Positions 16,970 to 25,894 of a DNA stretch of 30,332 nucleotides are shown one piece after another; within the stretch, counting starts at the first letter, position 1, and the number at the start of each line of letters is the position of its first letter. A program made the translations under genes and the position numbers. The stretch comes from UBA2365 sp964594045 (lineage in GTDB: Bacteria > Bacteroidota > Bacteroidia > Chitinophagales > Saprospiraceae). Where the stretch lies: the NCBI GenBank assembly GCA_964594045.1, contig CAZQKR010000047.1:1-30332 (forward strand), written 5' to 3'. A model generated the notes under the pieces. It was given only the letters and a program-made list of their open reading frames with translations, was not told the origin of the DNA and made no database searches.

Positions 16970-18139
16970 CTATTGTATGCTTTTCACATAACTGACAAAC
17001 TTATCCAATGTCCAAATATCTGGTCGGTGTTCTTTCGGGAAACTGTCTAGATATGGCTTAGGCACTACCAAACTAACTCCGACTGATTTCATTTCTTTTA
17101 ACTGATTTCCGGAAATTCCCTGTTGTAAAGTAAATAAATGTTTTTGGGGAATTTTATCTGCCTCTCCAACAACCTGTCTCCATCTATCTTTACATGTTGT
17201 TTTTGCTCCAAGGAAAACCAATTTATGACTACCAGCAGGTTCTGAATAATATGTTTCAATATTCGGAAAGATAAAATCAGGTTTTTTGTTCTCTTCTGTA
17301 ACTCCCTGTGACGTGTATGAAAGTTGCCAAATATTAAACACTTCAGAAAGGTGATGCTCCAATGATTTTCCGGCTCTTGATTTTCTCCTGTTCAGTATGG
17401 TATTTGCTGTTTTAATCAATTCATCAACATTTGGAAAAGGGGTTTGAATAATTTCCCGATATCTGCTATTTTCTATAGTTTTGAATAGATCATACTCGGT
17501 TGTAATCCAATTAAGAAGCTCTTTGTCCGGATTATTTAATACGGAATCTTTATTTAATCCAAAAGCCTTGAAAAACATGTTCCTTGCCCCAATGGCCAGA
17601 TCAAATGTTGGAGGAAAATCAATAGTCAGGCTTTCAATGAATTGATCAAATAAAATAGACAATTGATCAGGCGGTTGAACAAAAGTCGACTTTGGTAAAA
17701 TCTTATTTGTTTCTGTTGAAGATATGCCTAATGTACTTAAGAATCCTTCTATTTCATCATCGGAAGATAATACATAGGCTTCATAATACTCTTTATCAAT
17801 TTTTGCAATAATCAACAGGTCACCAATATGATTGTCATGTAAAAATGGAAATCCTTTACCAAATCTTGTAAGTCTGTATTCATTTCGAGTACGAACACCA
17901 TAATATATAAATCGGCTAACTGTTTCAAAACTGTTTTGCCATTTGATTTTTATAAATATATCTTTATTTATGCCTTTTTCACCCGGTGTATCAAAGAATA
18001 AACTCCATGATTGCTTGTGAAAATGAAAGCCGGCCTGATGTCCTCCGGTTGCTCCCGTATCATTAGCTGTAATAAATTTACTGAAAGCTATAGAACTATT
18101 AGAACATGCTTCTATTGCCAATGATATAATACTATCCAT
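16970..18139 (-). CDS. EcoRII-like type IIE restriction endonuclease
   Basis: EcoRII-type enzymes cut DNA at CCWGG after binding a second site as effector. The 389 residues match both EcoRII domains: the N-terminal B3-like effector domain (NDTGATGGHQAGFHFHK, residues 26-42) and the C-terminal PD-(D/E)XK domain from about 185. The latter has RRKSRAGKSLEHHL (251-264, Glu261), KPDFIFP (Asp288) and FLGAKTTCKDRWRQV (Lys313), followed by KHLFTLQQGIS and QLKEM. All catalytic residues are present and length is close to EcoRII (404). The ATG lies 8 bases inside the methyltransferase gene, so translation is probably coupled and endonuclease made last. CCWGG specificity is inferred from family and from the Dcm-like partner. 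Confidence 0.92.
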   Translation of the reverse strand: MDSIISLAIEACSNSSIAFSKFITANDTGATGGHQAGFHFHKQSWSLFFDTPGEKGINKDIFIKIKWQNSFETVSRFIYYGVRTRNEYRLTRFGKGFPFLHDNHIGDLLIIAKIDKEYYEAYVLSSDDEIEGFLSTLGISSTETNKILPKSTFVQPPDQLSILFDQFIESLTIDFPPTFDLAIGARNMFFKAFGLNKDSVLNNPDKELLNWITTEYDLFKTIENSRYREIIQTPFPNVDELIKTANTILNRRKSRAGKSLEHHLSEVFNIWQLSYTSQGVTEENKKPDFIFPNIETYYSEPAGSHKLVFLGAKTTCKDRWRQVVGEADKIPQKHLFTLQQGISGNQLKEMKSVGVSLVVPKPYLDSFPKEHRPDIWTLDKFVSYVKSIQ

Positions 18140-19325
18140 GGTGATTGTTTAAAACTTTATGAACTTGTTTTGCTACAGCATGCATTAAGGGCATTACCAC
18201 AGAATTTCCAAACTGGCGATAGGCCTGATTATCAGAGACAGGAATTTTAAAGCTATCAGGAAATCCCTGCAATCTTGCACATTCTCTTGGCGTCAATCTT
18301 CTTGGATTTTCTCCTTTTTGGGGAATTAAAACTTCTGAACCATCTTTATAATAACGCGCACTTAGTGTGCGTGAAATTCCATCCAAATCAGATAAACCAA
18401 AGCCAAAGCCATTACCTTTCGCCTTGTGCTTTGCCGCATATTCCTGTAAATAATTCCAAAGCTTATCCGATAAAGTATATTTAGGATCCGGGTTTTCTTC
18501 CAAAATCTGTCGCAAAGCTTTCTTTGATTCAGGAAGTTTTGGAAATTCAAAATTCTCATTTCCTTTGAAAACCATTCGATTAAAACCTACAATAATAATC
18601 CTTTCACGATGTTGTGGTACAAAATGTTTGCCATCCAAAACCCTGAAATGAACTGAGTACCCTAATTTGTCAAGTGTGTTATAGATTATTTCGAAAGTCC
18701 TGCCTTTATCATGAGCAACCAAATTCTTGACATTTTCCAGCATAAAAGACTTAGGCATTTTTTCCTGCAAAATTCTTGCAATATCGAAAAACAGGGTTCC
18801 CTGAGTTTCATCCAAAAACCCGTGACTTCTTCCAAGGCTGTTTTTCTTTGATACTCCCGCTATAGAAAAAGGTTGACAAGGGAATCCCGCTAAAAGAACA
18901 TCATGTTCCGGAATATATTTTTCATCTATTTTTGTAATGTCTCCGAACGGAACTTCACCAAAATTCGCTTCATAAGTCACTTTTGCAAATTTGTCATATT
19001 CAGATGAAAAAACACATTTTCCTCCAACTTTTTGATAAGCTAATCTAATACCCCCAATACCAGCAAATAAATCAATAAAAGTAAAATCAGGATTTTGAAG
19101 GGCAGGAAAAGGTACATCCCATTTAAAATCAAGTTTACTCTGCCGGATTAAACCATATCTGGAAAGATAGGGCAATGCCGGTTCTTCAAAATATTGTTCA
19201 ACACCATAACCTATGTTTTGTAGGTAATGTGTGACATTAGCCATTTCATTATTGATATCTTTTAATGGCTCAATATTTATTTTACCCTTTATTTCAGAGT
19301 ATTTTAAGATTTTTTCTTTTTTCAA
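18132..19325 (-). CDS. Dcm/EcoRII-type DNA cytosine-5 methyltransferase
   Basis: It methylates C5 of cytosine in the site recognised by the EcoRII-like enzyme and protects host DNA. The 397 residues begin with a helical 80-residue extension typical of Dcm and M.EcoRII. Motif I is FIDLFAGIGGIRLAY (84-92 core), motif IV GFPCQPFSIAG with catalytic Cys150, motif VI LENVKNL (Glu197), motif VIII VPQHRERI (238-243), motif X RQFGNSVVMPL. The recognition domain between VIII and X contains GFGFGLSDLDGISRTLSARY. The start overlaps the end of vsr by 32 bases and its own end overlaps the endonuclease by 8, an arrangement that forces co-expression. Confidence 0.93.
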   Translation of the reverse strand: MKKEKILKYSEIKGKINIEPLKDINNEMANVTHYLQNIGYGVEQYFEEPALPYLSRYGLIRQSKLDFKWDVPFPALQNPDFTFIDLFAGIGGIRLAYQKVGGKCVFSSEYDKFAKVTYEANFGEVPFGDITKIDEKYIPEHDVLLAGFPCQPFSIAGVSKKNSLGRSHGFLDETQGTLFFDIARILQEKMPKSFMLENVKNLVAHDKGRTFEIIYNTLDKLGYSVHFRVLDGKHFVPQHRERIIIVGFNRMVFKGNENFEFPKLPESKKALRQILEENPDPKYTLSDKLWNYLQEYAAKHKAKGNGFGFGLSDLDGISRTLSARYYKDGSEVLIPQKGENPRRLTPRECARLQGFPDSFKIPVSDNQAYRQFGNSVVMPLMHAVAKQVHKVLNNHHG

Positions 19326-19725
19326 CAGCTTGTTCTATTTTGGAAATACAAAGGTTAAGATTTTTTTTTATTTCTTCACCCCAAAACCGAATAACTTCCC
19401 ATCCATCAGTTTTGAGTGTTTCATTTACAGTTTTATCTCGATTGATGTTACTTTCTATTTTTTTATACCAGAACTCTGTGTTTGTTTTTATACGTTTTTT
19501 TTGAGTCTCCCAATCTTTTCCGTGAAAAAACTCACTGTCACAGAAAATTGCAATCTTATACTTTTTTATTGTGAAATCCGGTTTGCCATATACATTTTTG
19601 TTGTTTTTTCGATACCTTAAGCCTTTAGACCATAATTCTTTTCCGAGTAATTCCTCAATTTTTGTGCCTTTGCTTTTGATAGCTTTCATGTTTTTACTTC
19701 GTTGTTCTTTTGTAAGGACATCCAT
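19294..19725 (-). CDS. vsr: Very short patch repair endonuclease
   Basis: Vsr nicks 5' to the T of T:G mismatches that arise when 5-methylcytosine deaminates in the methylated site, so it repairs damage caused by its neighbour methyltransferase. The 143 residues contain RSKNMKAIKSKGTKIEELL (Glu24), YGKPDF (Asp50, metal ligand), IAIFCDSEFFHGKDWE (His68), IKTNTEFWYKKIESNINRD and GWEVIRFWGEEI. The Cys/His cluster that binds zinc in E. coli Vsr is not evident. It is the first gene of the vsr-methyltransferase-endonuclease operon; the start ATG follows a 139-bp AT-rich spacer. Confidence 0.92.
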   Translation of the reverse strand: MDVLTKEQRSKNMKAIKSKGTKIEELLGKELWSKGLRYRKNNKNVYGKPDFTIKKYKIAIFCDSEFFHGKDWETQKKRIKTNTEFWYKKIESNINRDKTVNETLKTDGWEVIRFWGEEIKKNLNLCISKIEQAVEKRKNLKIL

Positions 19726-19864
19726 GATAAGATTTTTCTTAATAAGGAAACAATCGAATTAAAATTATTTCACCAATTAAAAGTTTGGCTACATTTCGTC
19801 AATAATTCTACAACAATATTCTATTAGACTCTTTCAAGCTACAAAATAATTGATTTTCTCTATG

Positions 19865-20785
19865 TTATAATAATTGTTTCAAAGTTTCAATATTGTTTTT
19901 ATGCTTAATTAAGTTCTGGCGAATAGTAATACAACTTTCTTCTGAGAACTCAAAGTTAGTACCTTCTATGTGTCCTTTCAACACTAATTTACCGCCAATT
20001 TCAACAGCTTTTGCATGAGCAAACTTGTTTCGAACTTGAATTACATCCTCGTTGTATTTTTTAAATAAATCCAAATCGAATCCATCAGGAACATTTAAGC
20101 TTATAAGCTCTTTAAGCAAATCCCACTTTCTGAAAGCATCAGATTGAGAAAAATATGTTTTATAATCTCCTGTATGAGAATCCCTTTGGGCCTTGCACTT
20201 TTTAAGAAGTTTCTTTTTAATTTCTTTGTAATCTGACCTGAAAATTTTTTCAATTCTTGGTTTATCATCACCATTTATTGGTTTGCCAATTAGAGTATAA
20301 AAAATTTCTTCAATCTCAACATCCAGATGGCTTGTAGCTGCTGTAATAAGTCCTCTCGTTGCATTTAACTCAAGAAGTTTTTTTAAAGATAGGCTTATTA
20401 CTCTTTCAATTTTATCAAGCAATCCATCTCTACCAACCCAAAAAGTTAATCTTTCAATAAAAGCTAATCTCTCAATTACCTGTGGGTCATTTCTATAACT
20501 ACTTTTTGCTGTATAAAATAATATTTCAGTATCCAACCTTTTATTTTCACGAATATCCTTAATTACTAAATCTCCAGTTGTGTTTTCTAAATTGTAGTCT
20601 GATAGAATTAGGTCATAGTCATATTTACCAATTGACTGGTCTAGATTAGCTTCATTAAAAACTTTTTCAATGTTAGGCTCAAATCCCTTCTCAATCAAAA
20701 AATCTTCAACATCTTTTACAGAACCATTTTCAATGTAACTCTGTAAATCATTATCAATCCATAGAATGTTATAATCCAGTTTCAT
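19865..20785 (-). CDS. Receiver domain fused to putative HEPN RNase
   Basis: Residues 1-130 are a CheY-like receiver: NILWIDND supplies the acidic pocket (Asp11, Asp13), LILSDYNLENTTGD the phospho-acceptor Asp63, and ILFYTAKSS the switch Thr92. The usual lysine after strand five appears to be Arg119 (FWVGRDG). Residues about 135-306 are helical and end with EDVIQVRNKFAHAKAV, where Arg252-x4-His257 is the catalytic motif of HEPN ribonucleases. I infer that phosphorylation controls RNA cleavage. The start overlaps the stop of the kinase-like gene by one base (TAATG), so the two are partners. No DNA-binding output domain is visible. The function is inferred; a plain adaptor role is the alternative. 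Confidence 0.75.
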   Translation of the reverse strand: MKLDYNILWIDNDLQSYIENGSVKDVEDFLIEKGFEPNIEKVFNEANLDQSIGKYDYDLILSDYNLENTTGDLVIKDIRENKRLDTEILFYTAKSSYRNDPQVIERLAFIERLTFWVGRDGLLDKIERVISLSLKKLLELNATRGLITAATSHLDVEIEEIFYTLIGKPINGDDKPRIEKIFRSDYKEIKKKLLKKCKAQRDSHTGDYKTYFSQSDAFRKWDLLKELISLNVPDGFDLDLFKKYNEDVIQVRNKFAHAKAVEIGGKLVLKGHIEGTNFEFSEESCITIRQNLIKHKNNIETLKQLL

Positions 20786-23118
20786 TATTTATTCTTGTTA
20801 AAAGTGATGATGAATTCAACCCCTGGTATGAGCTTGTTATTTACCTTTATTGATCCGTTTATGGATTCAATTATTTCCTTAACGTGGTATAAACCAATCC
20901 CAGAGCCTCTTCGAGATGTAGTAAAACCAAATTCAAAAATATGGTCAATAATATTGTCTGGGATACCATTTCCATTGTCTTTGAAACATAATTGAACAGA
21001 ATCATCAGTTTTTAACCAGATAAGTTCAGCTTCCGAAGCACCATGCTTTAACGAATTACTCATAAGATTATCTATAACAATAACTAAATCAATAGGATTG
21101 AATTTTATTTTTTGTTCTAATCCTTTTTGTACATGGATTTTCACACTCAACAATTCCCTATTAATCCGCAAATCCTCTCGAAGCTTGTAAACATTCTCAA
21201 TATACTCGTTTATAAAGGATACAATGTCTTGGCTAATTTCATTAGGAATAATTGATTCCTTGGCAAAATTAATTTTCTTAAAATATTTTGAGAAGGAACT
21301 TATTTTCTCATTTTGTTTACTTATGCGCTTAATAATTTCTTGCAATTTATTGACATTTTCATTCTTGTTAATTGCCTTCACAAGATTATCAATGTCCTTT
21401 TTGATAAAATTCGTTGTTAGCCCTATATGATGTAAAATGCTTTCAAGATTCTTGGTGTCGTCACTTATATCCCTTAGAAGAAAATTTTTCTGGCTTACGA
21501 CATAGTCAAGTTTTTTTTCGGTTTCCTTGCGTTTTTCTTCTTCCTTAGCAGCTTTTGCTTTATCCAAGTCTGCATCGGCTTTTATTTCTCTAACTGCTTT
21601 TTCAATCTTTCTTGCCTCCTTAATCATTACGGGGTTTCCCGATTTTGCGGCAACCTTAGAAACATTCTTGACAATTTTATCAACGCTAAGTTCTTGTTTG
21701 TCGGAGAGTATTTTTAGAAAATCTTTGTCGTATTGGATTTCAATTACATCCTGTGAGTTAATGTATCCAGATATAAGCTCAAGAATCTGAACTTTTACAT
21801 CTTTAGCCCAAAGTTCAGGACGAATTACTTCTTTTGTAACCTTGTCAATTTCTGGGTCACCCCAAGCGATTATGTTTACCACATAATTTTCTAATCGCTT
21901 TAAAACATATTTTTCAAAAAAATCTATGAGATTGCGAAAGGTGTCGTTTTTAACTAATCCACCATCTCTACTGGTTGTCTCACGCAATTCGGGTTGTGGG
22001 CCATTAATTTCAATTCTACCAATTAAATCACGTGTCCCAAGAAATCTATTATAGCCTTGTTGTTTTCTTCTCTCAATACCCAAACCATCTTCACCTTCTT
22101 CTCCATAAGGATATACCCTGAATCCATTCTTATACATAAAAACTGAACCGTATTTAACTGGTTCCATTCCCATTATTCTTGTGAAATTTGATTTAGCTGC
22201 TCTATTTAATTGAAACAAATAGACTGCAACATTTTTCAAATCCTTATAAGGATTTCTCTCCTTCAGATAGTAAATCAAATCTCCTCTGTCTTGCAGGGTG
22301 GTTTCAATGTAATCACCTTTTGGGCTAATCTGTACAAGTATATTTGAGGTTTTTATTTCAAGTGTTTCAAAAATTGAATTTTTAACAAGTCCGTTTACAA
22401 TTTCTAAATCATTTTTCTTTTCTCCTTTCTTATTTTTTTCCTTGTCAGAAGTTAATTCATCTTTTGCAATTATTTCAATTTCAAAATTGTCACTATCGTT
22501 TTCCTGATTGGGGTTGATAAGTTTGGCTAAGGATTTTTTTAGCTTTAGTATTCTATCTCTATCCCAATTATCACGAAGCCCTGTAATTTCTAAAACTGTC
22601 CCCTTTTTAAGTTTGTAAGAGTTTTCAGTAAGCACTTTGTGCGTTACCTTTATGTTTACAAATTCTTCATCATCTGCGTTTTCAAAATCCTCCCAATTCA
22701 CTACAAGGTTTTCAATCTTTGGCTTTGGTTCGTCTTTAATGGTTATCAGATTTAAGAATCTCCCTAACCTGTCGCAAGAAAAACGACCAACACCTTTTGC
22801 TCCGGCAAATACCCTTTGCGTTTTTATTTTGTCCCGATAATCTTCATTCTCTTTACCCAATCGCTTGGCAGAATAAGCCACAAACAACCACTTATTTTTA
22901 AGGTCGTCATAGTTCATTCCTTTACCGTTGTCTTTAATGACTATTCTAGCGTTGTCGGGTTCATAGTTGTTTTCAAAAATTACTTCAACTTTTGAAGCGT
23001 TTGCATCAAATGAGTTTTTGACTAATTCAAAAACAGCAACAAATTCATCCGTAATCAATTCCTTACCGATAAGATCTTTTAAAGCTGCACTTATTTTGAA
23101 TGTTTCTGTATTAGCCAT
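20785..23118 (-). CDS. Dual-GHKL protein: MORC-like ATPase fused to histidine-kinase ATPase
   Basis: The 777 residues contain two separate GHKL ATP-binding domains. The first (about 8-130) is Hsp90/MORC/MutL-like: ELVKNSFDAN (Glu31, Asn35), IKDNGKGM (63-68) and AGAKGVGRFS (105-114). It is followed by a transducer (S5-fold) region with FMYKNGFRVYPYGEEGEDGL and FLGTRDLIGRIEI (337-371). A charged coiled coil runs 500-545. A dimerisation-type helical hairpin holds ILHHIGL (His563/564), and the last 95 residues are a histidine-kinase ATPase: DNLMSNSLKH, FKDNGNGIP, FEFGFTTS, RGSGIGLYHVKEI. No classical H-box (SHELRTP) is seen. No membrane segment exists, so it is cytoplasmic. The start overlaps the methyltransferase end by 8 bases. 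Confidence 0.82.
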   Translation of the reverse strand: MANTETFKISAALKDLIGKELITDEFVAVFELVKNSFDANASKVEVIFENNYEPDNARIVIKDNGKGMNYDDLKNKWLFVAYSAKRLGKENEDYRDKIKTQRVFAGAKGVGRFSCDRLGRFLNLITIKDEPKPKIENLVVNWEDFENADDEEFVNIKVTHKVLTENSYKLKKGTVLEITGLRDNWDRDRILKLKKSLAKLINPNQENDSDNFEIEIIAKDELTSDKEKNKKGEKKNDLEIVNGLVKNSIFETLEIKTSNILVQISPKGDYIETTLQDRGDLIYYLKERNPYKDLKNVAVYLFQLNRAAKSNFTRIMGMEPVKYGSVFMYKNGFRVYPYGEEGEDGLGIERRKQQGYNRFLGTRDLIGRIEINGPQPELRETTSRDGGLVKNDTFRNLIDFFEKYVLKRLENYVVNIIAWGDPEIDKVTKEVIRPELWAKDVKVQILELISGYINSQDVIEIQYDKDFLKILSDKQELSVDKIVKNVSKVAAKSGNPVMIKEARKIEKAVREIKADADLDKAKAAKEEEKRKETEKKLDYVVSQKNFLLRDISDDTKNLESILHHIGLTTNFIKKDIDNLVKAINKNENVNKLQEIIKRISKQNEKISSFSKYFKKINFAKESIIPNEISQDIVSFINEYIENVYKLREDLRINRELLSVKIHVQKGLEQKIKFNPIDLVIVIDNLMSNSLKHGASEAELIWLKTDDSVQLCFKDNGNGIPDNIIDHIFEFGFTTSRRGSGIGLYHVKEIIESINGSIKVNNKLIPGVEFIITFNKNK

Positions 23119-24346
23119 TTAGAATTTGTTTTAAAGCTAATCCGACTTGTTCGCCAAACAGGGGCGGAATTGCATTGCCAACCTGTGTATATCTGGGAAC
23201 TTCCACAATACGCAATTTTCCTCCGGTTGTATATTTCTCTTTGAATTCAAACCAGTCTGGAAACGTTTGTATCCGGGCATATTCTCGAACACTTAAAATT
23301 CTTGGCTCGCAATAGTGAACGTAATCATCCGGATGAGACGTAAGTGTTGGAGCTGGTTTGTTGGGGTCTAAAACTACAATACCTCTTTTTTTAATATTGT
23401 ATTTTTCTCTTTCTTTTCCTTCAATCTTTTTCCCCTTCGGCGCTTTGGAAATAAGAGTTTGAAATAGTAATACAGTTTCCTTTCCGTGGTTAGCGAATCG
23501 ATGACTGTCAGGAACAGATTGTGAAGAAACCTTTGACCGCATCAATTTTTGATACGGGCTTTGGACCTTGCTATAAACGGATGAAAGAAACCCTATCGAA
23601 TCAGGGCAATCAACTGTTCCGTTATTTACCAATAGATCAGAAATGGCATCTTGCAGACTTTGGGTTAGACCCAAACCTTTGTTCACAAGAAAGGATTTTC
23701 TCTTACTTTTAAGTAGCTCAAAAAAATGACGTGGAATAAAGTGTGATTTTTCAACAAAATCCTTTCTGATACCAACCAAAATAAAACGAGTTCTTTTTTG
23801 GGGTATTCCGAACTCTGAAAAGTCAATCAGTTCTCCGTAAACTTCATATCCTTTAAAATCTTTCCCTGAACGTCTCAAAGCCTTCTGAACAAACTCGGAA
23901 TATTTAATCCCTTTACTGCGGTTCTTTTCGAATCGTTGAGTAAATCCTTTTACGTTTTCAAAGAAGATGATTTTTGGCTGGACAAGCCGAATGAACTTGA
24001 TATATGAAGTTATCAATTCGTTTCTGTGATCGCTTTCGTCTCTGCGTCCGGCAGTAGAAAAACCCTGACAAGGTGGTCCTCCGGCAACCAAATCCACTTT
24101 ACCTCTTAATTTTTTTAGTTCTCTAATTTTCCATTTTAGCACTTCGTCAATATCGTGCTGAGTTTTTTCTAACCAGTCAGGCCAATCAAAATGATTAAGG
24201 TTGTCAATTAAGTTGTGTTTCAATGTAGCAAATGCATATGGGCTTTTTTCAATTGCAAAAAGTCCTTTCCATCCTGATTGATTTAACCCTAGAGACAGGC
24301 CTCCACACCCAGCAAATAAATCAATATAAGTATTTTGTAATAGCAT
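23111..24346 (-). CDS. Second DNA cytosine-5 methyltransferase, first gene of the MORC-receiver operon
   Basis: The 411 residues have the full C5-methyltransferase motif set: YIDLFAGCGGLSLG (motif I), AGGPPCQGFSTAG with catalytic Cys93 (IV), FFENVKGF (Glu130, VI), FGIPQKRTRFILVG (VIII), and VPRYTQVGNAIPPLFG (X). It is not closely similar to the Dcm-like neighbour at 18132-19325: it lacks the N-terminal extension and has different motif wording and recognition region, so specificity should differ. It is followed, with overlapping frames, by the dual-GHKL protein and the receiver-HEPN protein. No endonuclease is encoded in the unit, so methylation probably marks self for the sensor. Confidence 0.92.
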   Translation of the reverse strand: MLLQNTYIDLFAGCGGLSLGLNQSGWKGLFAIEKSPYAFATLKHNLIDNLNHFDWPDWLEKTQHDIDEVLKWKIRELKKLRGKVDLVAGGPPCQGFSTAGRRDESDHRNELITSYIKFIRLVQPKIIFFENVKGFTQRFEKNRSKGIKYSEFVQKALRRSGKDFKGYEVYGELIDFSEFGIPQKRTRFILVGIRKDFVEKSHFIPRHFFELLKSKRKSFLVNKGLGLTQSLQDAISDLLVNNGTVDCPDSIGFLSSVYSKVQSPYQKLMRSKVSSQSVPDSHRFANHGKETVLLFQTLISKAPKGKKIEGKEREKYNIKKRGIVVLDPNKPAPTLTSHPDDYVHYCEPRILSVREYARIQTFPDWFEFKEKYTTGGKLRIVEVPRYTQVGNAIPPLFGEQVGLALKQILNG

Positions 24347-24875
24347 TTTTTTTAGTAGGAGTTATTATTATTGTGGATATAAACATTAAAAGGTTGTTGC
24401 ATTCACAAAATATTCAGATTAAACCTAATAGAATAAGTTCCTGTAAAATGAAAAGATAATATATTTTTATTCAAGCTCAATTGAAAGCTATTTAGGTTTT
24501 AGTCTTCTCAAATTTGATCCATAATGATTTTTTTACAAATTCTAAAATATATGTGATTCACGCAAATATATAAATATTTCATTTAAAGATGATTTCATTA
24601 TTTAAAAACTGTTAACATTTAGAAAAATTAAAAATGGACAGTTATTGAATACTATTAACCAAATTCAATAATTAGAATTATTAATTACCCATAACATCTT
24701 TTTTATAAAATTAAGTTTTTTTCAAAAAAAGTAATTAAGTAAAATTAAAAATTGATTAAATATTAATTTATTAAAACTATAAAATACTAAATAATCAATA
24801 ATGTCAAAATATAATCAATGTTTTATATGTATATTACACAATATTATTATGTGATTTTAGGCCACTCAGTTTCCC
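24347..24875. other. Very AT-rich spacer upstream of the defence island
   Basis: No gene, repeat or clear promoter is recognised in these 529 bases, which are mostly A and T in long runs. The promoter for the methyltransferase operon must lie in the last 100 bases before 24346, but no site matches TAnnTTTG well. Composition fits the edge of a transferred island. Confidence 0.5.
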
Positions 24876-25508
24876 TCACCTCAACTCCACCACCCACCGG
24901 TTCTTCACCTCACACTCCCGGATAAAACTGTCTTTTAACCAGTTGAGCTTCGGATCGTCGATGTGCTGGATGATGTCCAGGCATGTTTTAAAATCTCCCA
25001 GGTTGCGGTGCATTTCTGCGATCATGACCCGGTTGTCCGGGGCCAGTCGCTGCACAAGGCTGAGCAGGCGGAGCAGGTTCTCCTTCCATAGCAACTCATC
25101 CTGTTCGTCGTTAAAGATGGGTTGATCTTTCCGGATCCGGTCGTTGTAGGCCCTCCAGATCCTTTCCCGGATCCACCGTTCTTCATTTTCATCCCGGGGA
25201 ATACCCTGGCGGATGGCTTCAAAATAGTCAGCTATCTGAAGCTTCGGCGCTCCTTGAACGTATTTAAATCTTTCCTCAGGCTGTTCCCAGAAATCATAAG
25301 ATCCGATTTCACGGGCATCACTGATTTTAAAGATCTTATGACATGATTCACACTTGATCAATTCCGGAAAACCTGGCAGCATCGGGGAGATCCTTTTCCC
25401 GTCCGAATACAATGTTGATCCGAATGTATTTCCGCTGGCTATACTGCCCTGGGCAAAATAGTGGCCGCATTGCGGGCACTCGTAAACGTAAATTGGTCCT
25501 GGTAACAT
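24876..25508 (-). CDS. Zinc-ribbon protein of unknown function
   Basis: The family is not one I can name with certainty. Residues 9-17 (YECPQCGHYF) and 52-60 (IKCESCHKIF) give two CxxC pairs that probably bind one zinc ion. The remaining 150 residues are helical with WIRERIWRAYNDR, LLRLLSLVQRL and CLDIIQHIDDPKLNWLKDSFI, resembling a small TPR-like bundle. No signal peptide or membrane segment is seen, so it is cytoplasmic. It returns to the GC-richer composition of the core genes, outside the AT-rich island. Confidence 0.65.
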   Translation of the reverse strand: MLPGPIYVYECPQCGHYFAQGSIASGNTFGSTLYSDGKRISPMLPGFPELIKCESCHKIFKISDAREIGSYDFWEQPEERFKYVQGAPKLQIADYFEAIRQGIPRDENEERWIRERIWRAYNDRIRKDQPIFNDEQDELLWKENLLRLLSLVQRLAPDNRVMIAEMHRNLGDFKTCLDIIQHIDDPKLNWLKDSFIRECEVKNRWVVELR

Positions 25509-25894
25509 ATATCATTTTTTTATTGGTTTAAAGATCTGTTGCGTACCGGAACGACGGTACTTTCGCGTCCGCTCATGGAAAATGTTCCTTATTCGGGCGT
25601 CTTCCCATTTTCGGGTATGCCGGCTGCCATGCTAAGTGATGCGGGTACCGTTTTATCACACTTGTTTTCCCGGCTGATGTATGGTTTCTCCCGTGCCTGC
25701 CCGGATAAACCTAACAATTGAGCGCCGCAAATAATTCCCCTCTTTCCCGTCTTTGAACAGAAATCTGTAAAATTCCTGTTTTTCCCGGTATTGCCCCGGA
25801 CAAAGCGTATCATAAGTTGGCTTTGACTATCCACTTTTGCGACCATGCTTCTTTTCGTTGCACGGGGCAAAGGTGTTGTTAGCACTCAGGCAAT
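25509..25894. other. Intergenic region with no supported gene
   Basis: Open frames here are short and on opposite strands without a recognisable product. I see no promoter or strong hairpin. It leads into the 21-bp repeat array. Confidence 0.4.

Noticed and set aside
19865..23118. Assignment to the known Detocs two-component defence system
   Set aside because: The N-terminal MORC-like ATPase, the methyltransferase partner and the HEPN fusion do not match that architecture as I know it.
25589..25885. 98-codon minus-strand open frame
   Set aside because: No recognised motif, promoter or partner; overlaps other short frames equally good.
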